The notes under the pieces were generated by a model. It was not told the origin of the DNA and ran no database searches. It was given only the letters and a program-made list of their open reading frames with translations. This document shows positions 1 to 9,546 of a stretch of DNA of 64,000 bases, piece after piece. This stretch comes from Malaya genurostris (taxonomy: Eukaryota; Arthropoda; Insecta; Diptera; Culicidae), in NCBI RefSeq assembly GCF_030247185.1, contig NC_080571.1, forward strand, positions 144,063,191 to 144,127,190, read 5' to 3'. Both the position numbers and the translations under genes were made by a program. How positions within the stretch are numbered: position 1 is the first letter of the stretch; every line of letters begins with the position of its first letter.

Positions 1-648
1 ACACAATGGGTAGTGATTTTGAGCTAAAATGATTCTTGATTTATGTATGTAAAATTCGATAAGCTTTGATGTTGGTGGAGGAAAATCACATGTGATCATG
101 ATAAGACATGACATGATCTACGTCTGAAATCGTTGATCTCCCGCCCTTTTTCAAATGGAGTACAATTGAATAAACTGCATCAGAATCAGATAAGAGAAAT
201 TCTTATGATATACTATTGTAAATGCTAGAAAATCAAATAACTGAAAAAATTGTCAGTGTATAACTTAAGTTCAACCGTTTGAAGGCATATTTTTCTTTTT
301 TACTCATATTAGGCAAACTTTATTAATTTCGCTAATTTACTCGCTCCTCCGTGCATTTTTGCTGATGACAGAAATGATTTAGTGCATCATTTATTTCCGA
401 ATTTACAAGAAGAAACTTTTACATCAACTAATACACGTTTTCCTATAGAATGTAAACGTTTATTGTGGAGATTTTTTCAGGAAATAGGGCAAAGCAGTAA
501 TATAATTAGGTATTACAAAAATGCGCTAATTGAAAATATTGGACGTCACATTCCAAAAACCTCCCCCCCTTTCCCCTGTCACAAAAGGTCACACTTTATT
601 AAACACCCCCCTCCCCCTTGCGGCGTGACGTCTTTTATGGACAGCCCC
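1..648 (-). mobile_element. TTA-flanked MITE-like element, family A, partial (copy 1)
   Basis: Reverse-oriented copy of the element at 2262-3437. It ends at 648 with the terminal inverted repeat ggacagcccc, followed by taa. The other end lies outside the window. Its 89-codon open frame (382-651) is not recognised and is disrupted in the mirror copy, so I do not treat it as a gene. Confidence 0.85.
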
Positions 649-649
649 T

Positions 650-1266
650 AACGATATACAAAACAATGTATTAAAATAAAGATTATCAATACTAATATGT
701 TTATGAAAATCTAACATGTTATCGATAACTACCTAAATAAAAAAGAAACGTATTCGAAAACTCATAGTCGATAGTAATAAGGCTTTCGACCATTTCTTAT
801 CGAGTTCAGTCGTTTACGAGCTCTATTGTTTTGGTTCCATAATGCCAAAACTTCTCGATAATCTAATACTTCTTCGAGTGAAGTCGAACGAAGACTTCGA
901 CTTCGAATCGAGAACCATAATACGAAACGTGGTCGATTCGATAAAATTTCAGTCGAATCGAGATACATAATGCCACCCCTGGTTTAGTTGATTGGAATCT
1001 CGAAATAATTGTCAATAGTCAATTTATATGTTCCAAGCATTTACAAATCATCGTAGGCCGCAATCTTGACCATGGTCAACACAGTTTTCAAATTACATAT
1101 GGTACATTTGTTTGACCGCACCTAACACACGAACCATACAAGCATTTAACCTGTGTTAGCATTTTATTCAATCGTTCTCGAAGTCAAACGCGCGAAGCTA
1201 CAACCCATTATTGTTATTATGTACACTGTATGTATGATCATGCCGCTGCTATGAGCGTGGCTACGG
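650..1266. other. Inner part of inverted repeat arm 1, TCGA-rich
   Basis: No gene recognised. About 762-968 is unusually dense in TCGA-containing words (tcgattcga, agtcgaag and similar) that can fold on themselves. The open frame there (68 codons on the minus strand) is preserved in the mirror arm, but its translation is low in complexity and matches nothing I know. A similar TCGA-rich stretch lies at about 4975-5110. Confidence 0.5.
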
Positions 1267-1589
<323 letters not shown>

Positions 1590-1644
1590 AACCCATCTAC
1601 GATCACAAGTTTTCATTCGGGATTTACGATTATAATGCACATAA

Positions 1645-2910
1645 CCGTAGCCACGCTCATAGCAGCGGCATGATCATACATACAGTGTACATAATAACAT
1701 AATGGGTTGTAGCTTCGCGCGTTTGACTTCGAGAACGATTGAATAAAATGCTAACACAGGTTAAATGCTTGTATGGTTCGTGTGTTAGGTGCGGTCAAAA
1801 AAATGTACCATATGTAATTTGAAAACTGTGTTGACCATGGTCAAGATTGCGGCCTACGATGATTTGTAAATGCTTGGAACATATAAATTGACTATTGACA
1901 ATTATTTCGAGATTCCAATCAACTAAACCAGGGGTGGCATTATGTATCTCGATTCGACTGAAATTTTATCGAATCGACCACGTTTCGTATTATGGTTCTC
2001 GATTCGAAGTCGAAGTCTTCGTTCGACTTCACTCGAAGAAGTATTAGATTATCGAGAAGTTTTGGCATTATGGAACCAAAACAATAGAGCTCGTAAACGA
2101 CTGAACTCGATAAGAAATGGTCGAAAGCCTTATTACTATCGACTATGAGTTTTCGAATACGTTTCTTTTTTATTTAGGTAGTTATCGATAACATGTTAGA
2201 TTTTCATAAACATATTAGTATTGATAATCTTTATTTTAATGCATTGTTTTGTATATTGTTAGGGGCTGTCCATAAAAGACGTCACGCCGCAAGGGGGAGG
2301 GGGGTGTTTAATAAAGTGTGACCTTTTGTGACAGGGGAAAGGGGGGGGAGGTTTTTGGAATGTGACGTCCAATATTTTCAATTAGCGCATTTTTGTAATA
2401 CCTAATTATATTACTGCTTTGCCCTATTTCCTGAAAAAATCTCCACAATAAACGTTTACATTCTATAGGAAAACGTGTATTAGTTGATGTAAAAGTTTCT
2501 TCTTGTAAATTCGGAAATAAATGATGCACTAAATCATTTCTGTCATCAGCAAAAATGCACGGAGGAGCGAGTAAATTAGCGAAATTAATAAAGTTTGCCT
2601 AATATGAGTAAAAACGAAAAATATGCCTTGAAACGGTTGAACTTAAGTTATACACTGACAATTTTTTCAGTTATTTGATTTTCTAGCATTTACAATAGTA
2701 TATCATAAGAATTTCTCTTATCTGATTCTGATGCAGTTTATTCAATTGTACTCCATTTGAAAAAGGGCGGGAGATCAACGATTTCAGACGTAGATCATGT
2801 CATGTCTTATCATGATCACATGTGATTTTCCTCCACCAACATCAAAGCTTATCGAATTTTACATACATAAATCAAGAATCATTTTAGCTCAAAATCACTA
2901 CCCATTGTGT
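1645..2910. repeat. Right arm of long inverted repeat 1
   Basis: Mirror of 1-1266. It begins with ccgtagccacgctcatagc and ends with cccattgtgt, the complement of the window's first ten bases. It contains the TCGA-rich inner part (about 1645-2258) and the first 649 bp of a complete family A element. Beyond 2910 the element continues, so the left arm may do the same outside the window. Confidence 0.95.
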
Positions 2911-3437
2911 GACGGAAGATCAGTACCGATATTGATCGATGTGATTTAAAATTCACTGATCAACTGATCTTGAAAAGATTCCTCGGCAGTGATCTCGTTT
3001 TGATGAGGTTTTGGTCTTTATTCTCTCAGCCCTGTATGTTACACAAAGGAAATATTATTCCTTAGCTAAAAATACATAATATTTCTGTGTACCTCTAGGA
3101 GGAATAAAACAGATGATTTAAATGTTTCATCAATTCCAACCAAATACTTTTGTTAATTTATATAATTGATATTAATTAAATAATTCCGATGATTTTGTAG
3201 TTTTAGGGATATTTTTTAATCTAATGACAGCATGTAATAAATCGATTTTTCCCTCATATTTGTATGGTTTGTCATACATATTGAGAATGTATTGAGATGA
3301 ATTTTATTTATCTTGAATTCGTGACATGTGACATAGGGGGGGTGGGGTTTTTTTTCTTCTGTGACAATTTGTGACAAAGGGGGGATGGGGAGTCAAAAAT
3401 CGTCAGAAAAAACGTGACGTCTTTTATGGACAGCCCC
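2262..3437 (+). mobile_element. Family A MITE-like element, full-length (copy 2)
   Basis: An 1176 bp element with terminal inverted repeats: ggggctgtccataaaagac on the left, gtcttttatggacagcccc on the right. It is flanked by TTA on both sides (2259-2261 and 3438-3440), read as a 3-bp target site duplication. A TTA/TAA target is typical of PIF/Harbinger-type DNA transposons, so this is probably a non-autonomous member, but no transposase is present to prove it. Both ends carry short runs of C or G next to gtgacaaattgtgaca-type words. Five copies or parts are in this window. Confidence 0.85.
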
Positions 3438-3440
3438 TTA

Positions 3441-4269
3441 TATATATTTTGTGTGTTTTTCATATTATGTACAAGTCGAACTGTTTAGAAAGCATATTAA
3501 TTGAAAGCTGCGTGGTGTTTACTTAAAATAACAAAAGTAAGTCGAAACTAACCTATGCCCAGTACCTGTAGTTTGTAATAAAATTTCTGAATCCTGTGGA
3601 ATGAAAACGTCGCTCAAACGGATTGTAGGAAAAAGCTTATTCGCTCGATAACAATGAGCATAAAATGTTTTTACCCATATATCTAACTCAAGTAAATTGA
3701 AAAATTTTTCCAAACACCTTGAAAATATTTAGAATATGCCAAAAGCATCACAATCTCGTGCTATTAGCGTGTATTTGACTCTTCAATAGTACCTAAATAG
3801 ATTATGAAGACAACAAAGAATGGGTTGCTCCTGGCATATTAGCTAAAGCAATATCTCCTAATAAATATGATAAAATACCACAAAGAAAGCAGCAAAACCT
3901 AAAAGCCTTTGATTAAAACTACACATATGGATGACGTAAATTGTATTAGACTTGAAACAATACATTAAAAATACAGAATTTTTTTTATTATAATTTCAAA
4001 AGTTCATCGATAAATTGTGTACAAGAACACGCTTGAAAAAATTCTTTACGTTTTCAAATGGAGTGGAAACGAAGCTGCTTCTTAATTTAAATTTCAGAAA
4101 TGTGTTCATGTTAATTTCGTGTGGCAACTTAAAACCGCAGTATTACAAACGGTTTGCTCCTTTTCAGTACTTGAGCTGAATAAATGTAATCGAAAATACT
4201 CGAACAATAATTTAGTTTAATTTTTTTCATGATTGCAATGTATATGGGTTTGTTTAACTATGTATATTA
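3441..4269. other. Unassigned AT-rich sequence
   Basis: I see no recognisable gene, terminal repeat or tandem repeat here. The single 64-codon open frame (3519-3713, minus) has no familiar motif. Confidence 0.5.
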
Positions 4270-4272
4270 TTA

Positions 4273-4956
4273 CCAGAGATGCCAGATATTTTCATAGAAA
4301 ATCTGTATTGATTCGTATAAAATATCTGTATTTATCTGTATTCGCTAATAAAATGAAATTTCTACAATACAATTATGTTAAAAGGTGTTGTTCCAATAGA
4401 TTATGGTTATAGAGTGGTAGATTAAATTTCATATCTTATATTATAATCATCGACGAAATTTTAGAGTTTTTTCCTATCAACAACAATTGAATTATGGTGC
4501 CATATACTTGTCTGTTTGAAAATGTTCACTTCATAAGTTGAGATGGATTTCCAAAACCCAATATGAAACGTCGAGTCAGGTAATACAACTGTCAGTCTGG
4601 CAATAATGTTTCATGATGCCAAGACTGGTCTAACTTGTAAGTTCAATTTAGTTACAAATTTTAATATAAATGGATTTCAGTGTTCTTCATTAAATATCTG
4701 CTCAAAAAATATATATTTTAAAAAGTGATTTGTACGTTGATTCCTAAACGTTTATCTCGTCATTGCAATCAAATACTAATAGATAGCTCAAATACTAATA
4801 GATAGTTTATTTTTTTCCTTAATACTTTTGGTGAAATCTGTATAAATCTGTATTAAATTTAAGAAATCTGTAAGAAATTTGTACTCTGTATTAAATCTGT
4901 ATGCGTATGTAAAAATCTGTATAATACAGATAAATCTGTATAAATGGCATCTCTGG
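4273..4956. mobile_element. TTA-flanked MITE-like element, family B (copy 1)
   Basis: A 684 bp non-coding element with 12-bp perfect terminal inverted repeats, ccagagatgcca and tggcatctctgg, flanked by TTA on both sides (4270-4272 and 4957-4959). The interior is rich in 'aatctgtat' words. A second, split copy lies at 7152-7506 and 12817-12851. The target duplication is the same as in family A, but the terminal sequences are unrelated. It is probably a non-autonomous DNA transposon. Confidence 0.85.
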
Positions 4957-4959
4957 TTA

Positions 4960-5222
4960 TGACAGTTCGAGCAGCGTCAGTCGAAATCTAGTACCACATT
5001 GTTAGGATATCGATCACGAGATCGAAAGCGATACGTAATGCCTCAGTTCAGTCGAATCGACTTCAAAAATAATCGTTTCGAGCAACTCGATACGAGATGC
5101 ATAATGTCAGCCCAGGTTGCATTATTCAGGGATTAGCCAAATTTTGTTCTCGGGCACATAACCGATTTTGATATGTTTACGTTTCGTCTTCGTCGTCAGG
5201 TTTCATTAAAGTCACATTGGCA
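4960..5222. other. TCGA-rich spacer and leader of the Gypsy remnant
   Basis: About 4975-5110 has the same TCGA-rich character as 762-968 (for example gtcgaatcgact and ctcgatacgag). From about 5120 the sequence leads into a retroelement gag region. I could not identify an LTR or primer-binding site. Confidence 0.35.
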
Positions 5223-6381
5223 ATGGAGAACGAAAATAATATTGAAGGCGTTGGTGCCTATCGATTTCCGATGTTGGATGAAAGAAAAATATAAACCAAA
5301 ATTTCATGTCAGTTAATGAACTGGAACCATTTTATTGTCAAACAAGTTAGCAAATGTTACACTTACGATATTGAAAGGAAATGCCGCAACCTACATTAAT
5401 AGAATATGAGCCAATACAATAAATGATGTGTTCCAAAACTTGAAATATCAATTTACAGTAAAAGTTACCGTAGACGAGATTCTTATCAGGATCGAAACTC
5501 TCGAACAGCAATATGGAGAACCTTTTGAAGAGTACGCTGAAAGAGCGCTTCGAATAATGGAATGTATTCCTTCACATAAAAAGCATTAACGATTCATTTT
5601 ATAGCAGAATTATCGAATAAAAACTTAAAACAAATAGCAAAAACCCACAGGCAGCTTATGTTTTAAGAATTAATAAGATTCCTAAAACAGGAAGCGAAAA
5701 TCAGCTATATATTAACAAATATTGAAAATCGGCTGCCATCCTACCATGCAATTAATAACAAAAAACTCTGTCCAAACAATAAGTATAAATGTTATCCAGA
5801 GGGATAAATTGAAAATTTCCATAAATACAACCAAAACTTACACAACAAAATTTATCGTAACGACAGATGCTTAATCGAAGATAAGAATTTTGAGAATAAT
5901 TCAAAACAACTATGGGTGAACTGCATGACATACAGTAATAGAAACATATTGCGAAGATATGATCATAATATCAGGACCAGAAATGTGCCTGATCAAAAGA
6001 GATATGGAGCATCTCAAAGTCCGACCGCAAATAATTTCAAGGAAAAACGTCCAGAAGGGATATTGGTCAAACTACATAAGGCAAACTACTACGATCCAAA
6101 GGCAAAATACCAGACCAAATAATGAAATAAAATATTTTGGGGTAACAGATACTGTTAGAAAAACACTAGGTACCGTAGAACTAAATTTCATCATCGCAGG
6201 AAGATTTTTCCGAACAAAGTTCGACGTAGTGGAAAAGCGACAGCGTTTTCAACTCCCGAAGGCCGCTTGAGTTCACAGGAATGCCTATGGGTTTACGAAA
6301 TAGTCCATCCACTTTTCAGTGATTGATGACGGTACTGTATGAAATAAAAGACGTGAAAGCTGTAGTCTATTTAGACGACAT
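5223..6381 (+). pseudogene. Ty3/Gypsy remnant, 5' part (gag, protease, start of RT)
   Basis: Decayed retrotransposon polyprotein read through many stops and frame changes. About 5300-5590 reads as a Gypsy-type gag with a stretch ending near EEYAERALRIMEC. About 6150-6235 reads GTVELNFIIAGRFF, typical of the region next to a Gypsy aspartic protease. About 6237-6340 reads as reverse transcriptase with an FTGMPMGLRNSPSTFQ-like motif, and the catalytic box VVYLDD ends at 6379. The element is cut at that point by a 7.0 kb insertion and resumes at 13405. Much of the fingers part of the RT is already missing before the insertion. No LTR was found. It is certainly non-functional. Confidence 0.8.
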
Positions 6382-7151
6382 GGGGTAACGGCTCCCTATT
6401 TCATCTGAGCTCCTATTTCCATCTCATCCCTTCACCTCATTACTTTGAAACATGAATAATATTTTAAAACCTACCTGAACCAAACTGTGAAATGTTTTAA
6501 AATGATTATAAAAGCTATTGTCACACTTTCCTATTGAAAGAAATGGTTTTAAGTTCTTCGGTTAGCTTTTTTTTTCATTTAAATAAACTCACTTTTCAAT
6601 TTAGGACACATTTTCGTCTCAAGATTTACAGTTCGTCATGTTTCTGATTATCTACTAATCGATTCGTCTCAAAACATGATCACTTTTCCGCACAATTACA
6701 CTACCATTGAATGCTGTATGACTTCATAATTAGTAATGTTCACTTGCTACTTGTTTAATTAACGATTTAATACTTCAAAAACTACCCGACAAACAATAAA
6801 AGTCTTTAAAAATATGAGATGAAAGTTTTTCACTTAGTTCACTTGATTGCGCTTTGTTTTCATCTCATTTGGTTTCGCAAAGTTGCCAAGTTATCTCATA
6901 ATGTTACAAAACAAAAATTGTTTTTCTTCTTCAATATCTCATCAAAAAGTATGTTTCTGGTATCCGTGACATTAGTTTAATTATATTATTGATATTAATA
7001 TTTCAATAAAACTGTTTTGGCTTCGAATATTACCAGGAAGAGCATGTTAAATACTAATGATATAACCGTTGTGGCAAATCTAGTAGCACTGGTTTCATTC
7101 CGCTATACGTCAACATAACACTGTGAAGTGTGTATTTTTCATCGGCTGTGC

Positions 7152-7506
7152 ACAGCGATGCCGGATATTTTCATAGAAAATATGTATTACGTTGCATAGA
7201 AACTCTATATCTGGTCTATCTGTTTTCACTAACAAAATGATGTTAAATCTGTTTCCACTAATAAAACCTGTAACATCATTTTATTAGTGAAAACAGATGG
7301 ACCAGATATAGACTTTCTATGCAACGTGATACATATTCGATGAAAATATCTGGCTTCAAATAGTTCAAATTGGTTCTAAATTTTAATATAAATGTTTGTC
7401 AGTGTTCATAATCAATTATCTATATAAAAGATTTCCACTTTAACATGTGATTTGTCCGTTGATTAATAAACTTTTAAAGAATCGCTGCAATCAAATACTA
7501 ATAGAT
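7152..7506. mobile_element. Family B element, left part (copy 2, split)
   Basis: It matches the left end of the element at 4273 (gatgccngatattttcatag) and a later block around 'taatataaatgttt...caatcaaatactaatagat'. It then breaks off, and the right end reappears at 12817-12851. Compared with copy 1 it contains an extra hairpin (7189-7326). Confidence 0.75.
7189..7326. repeat. Hairpin with about 57-bp arms inside the family B copy
   Basis: Bases 7189-7245 and 7271-7326 are near-perfect reverse complements (for example acgttgcatag against ctatgcaacgt, and tctgttttcacta against tagtgaaaacaga), with a spacer of about 25 bases. The corresponding part of copy 1 has no such hairpin. Confidence 0.9.
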
Positions 7507-8226
7507 TCATTCAGTAAAAAGCGTTCAAGCAGACAGGTTGTGTTACTGGCTTGTGAGTTAACGGCTATCACCGAGTCAAGGCAACCTTACCTGCAGGTAA
7601 ACAAAACCCGCCTGCGCCTATTGCTAACGCAGCAAAAGCTGGTGTACAGCCAATTTTCGGGGCGTTCCCGATTTGGAAGCAATCGAAGAAGGCCATCCCA
7701 TTCAGAGGTGAAGAGACACAGAGGTGCGAACGCATAGAAGTGCTCAGACACAGAGGTGCGGAGACGAAGGGGTGTAAAGGCACAGAGGTGCTAAGGCACA
7801 GAGGTGCATAGGCACAGAGGTGCTAAGGCACAGAGGTGCTAAGGCACAGAGGTGCTAGGGCGCAGAGACAACCACCAGATATCAGTTCGTATGGTGTACA
7901 GTACCGGTCGCGGTGGACAGAAAGAAGCTTTATCGTGTGGTGCTATACAAGAAGCATTACACTTAATCGTCAACAAGAGCTACAACGCTGTATCTAAGAC
8001 CAGGTACAGGCAGCGTACAGACCAAGCTCAGCGAAGACCACGACGGCAGAGCAACGGAGATAGAAGACAGCAAATTTAAAATAGTTGGAGCGAGCTTCAT
8101 GCCGAGTACCTGTGAAAAGCAGAAAGCGACTAACAGGTAGATCTATAATTTTATTTTATTTCACTTCAAAGAATATTCTCGTTTATATAATTCAGTTGAG
8201 ATCAATTATTTTAACATATTTATGTA
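7507..8226 (+). mobile_element. 5' UTR of the LOA/I-like non-LTR element
   Basis: Non-coding leader ahead of ORF1, inferred from position. It is more GC-rich than the surroundings and carries a tandem minisatellite at 7703-7867. The exact 5' end is uncertain, because family B sequence stops near 7506 and ORF1 starts at 8227. Confidence 0.5.
7703..7867. repeat. Minisatellite, about 16-bp unit
   Basis: About ten imperfect copies of gcacagaggtgctaag in tandem. The central copies are nearly exact and the outer ones degenerate. It lies in the 5' leader of the non-LTR element, a position where some non-LTR families keep promoter monomers. Confidence 0.9.
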
Positions 8227-9546
8227 ATGGATGATCTAATGGATGAGAATCCAGGAGATCCATCTCTGCCACCAGGCGAAAATTTAACGGTTCCTAACTC
8301 GCAGAGAACGTTTAGTTTTACAATGAAACTTCTGCGGGCCCATGGATAGTATATTTTCGGCGTAAAATGAAAGCATTAAATTTATTTTATATATCTAAAG
8401 AATTGACATCACGATTTCCCGCTACCAAAGAGATAGTAAGAGTCCATAAAGACAAGATCCGCGTTGTAGTCGATTCCTAACGAGATTGTTGTTTGTGAAT
8501 TATTTACCCGCGAATATCGCGTATAATAGACGGTGTTTTCACCGTTGAAATAGACGGTGTTTTCACCGAAGCGGGTCTTTCGGTTAAAGAGTTGCTTGAG
8601 CATGGAGTTGGACGTTTTAAAAACTCTATGCTTGAGGGAGTAAGGATACTCGAGTTCAAGCAATTGTACTCAGCATCTTTCGAAGAAGGAAACAAAACTT
8701 ATCGACCTTCAGATTCGTATCGAGTAACATTCGCTGGATCTGCCTTGCCTAGCCATGTCCACATCGATAGAGTTCGCCTTCCTGTTCGGCTTTTCATACC
8801 AAATGTTATGAATTGCACGAACTGCAAAAAATTTGGTCACACAGCTACTTACTGTAGTAATAAATCGAAATGTACAAAATGTCAAGGGCCTCATAAGGAT
8901 AATCTTTGCGATAAAGATATTGTAAAATGAGTTTATTGTGGGGCAAGTCCTCATGATGATCTTTCAGTATGCGCTGCATTTAAATTGCGTAAGGACAAAA
9001 TGAAGCTTTTTTTAAAAGCACGGTCTAAGCGCACATATGCGGAAATGCTCAAAACTATCATTTATGTCCCACCTTTGGAATCCGAAAACGGTTTTTCAAA
9101 TTCTGGCGGAACCAGAGGAATCTGACTCTGACGGAAATAGTGAAGATACTTCGTTTGTCACTCCTCAAGGGTCTGTTAAGAGGAGATTATCCAATCACAA
9201 AATACCAAAAAAGGCACCTAAAATTACACCTTCAAAAAAAGATCCCCGTGTTAAATCTAAAAAGCCAAATTTAAAATCAAAAACTGTGCCTCCTGGTTTG
9301 TCAAATTCGCAAACCAATCCAGGAACTAGCACAAGAAAAGACAATAATGCAGTGGGCTCCGTTTCACAGCCACCATCAGGATTACTGAAGTTTTCGGAAA
9401 TTGTAGAATGGATTTTCGCAGCATTCAATATTTCTGAACCTCTAAAGACTATCATAATGGCATTCCTTCCAATAGCTAGAACATTTTTGAAACAGTTATC
9501 AGCTCAATGGCCAGTTCTTGCAGGTTTTGTATCATTTGATGGATAA
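8227..9546 (+). pseudogene. ORF1 (gag-like) of LOA/I-like non-LTR retrotransposon
   Basis: The start is at an ATG in a readable leader (MDDLMDENPGDPSLPPGEN). The product would be the nucleic-acid-binding protein of the element. Zinc knuckles are visible at about 8813-8930: CTNCKKFGHTATYC (CX2CX4HX4C) and CTKCQGPHKDNLC (CX2CX3HX4C). A third knuckle-like piece with PHDDLSVC follows an in-frame TGA at 8928. Other stops occur near 8347, and there are frame changes near 8370-8590 and 9030-9060. The C-terminal third is Lys, Ser and Pro rich. It ends at 9546, overlapping the ORF2 start by eight bases (ATGGATAA). A 24-bp in-frame duplication lies at 8526-8573. It is non-functional. Confidence 0.8.
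8526..8573 (+). repeat. 24-bp tandem duplication in ORF1
   Basis: Two copies of a 24-base unit beginning atagacggtgttttcaccg. The length is a multiple of three, so it doubles eight codons without changing frame. Confidence 0.9.

Larger units (their letters stand above)
1..1266. repeat. Left arm of long inverted repeat 1
   Basis: The first 1266 bases are the near-exact reverse complement of 1645-2910. Base 1 pairs with 2910 and base 1266 with 1645, so the arms have equal net length. I see scattered substitutions and homopolymer indels between the arms, for example 7 C against 8 G in the poly-C stretch near 552, A/G near 672 and a C/A change near 1110. The arm is cut by the window edge, so the inverted repeat may extend further left. 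It holds a family A element (1-648) and about 620 bp of other sequence. Confidence 0.95.

Noticed and set aside
382..651. 89-codon frame in family A element
   Set aside because: The frame is broken in the other copies by homopolymer indels, so it is not a conserved protein.
762..968. 68-codon frame identical in both arms of palindrome 1
   Set aside because: Identity follows from the inverted duplication, not from selection. The translation has no recognisable motif and the DNA is TCGA-repetitive.
7703..7867. Possible CRISPR array
   Set aside because: Units are directly adjacent 16-bp repeats without spacers, and the DNA is animal.
7447..8079. Open frames of 71-96 codons across the minisatellite region
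   Set aside because: They overlap a tandem repeat in a retrotransposon leader and are not conserved motifs.
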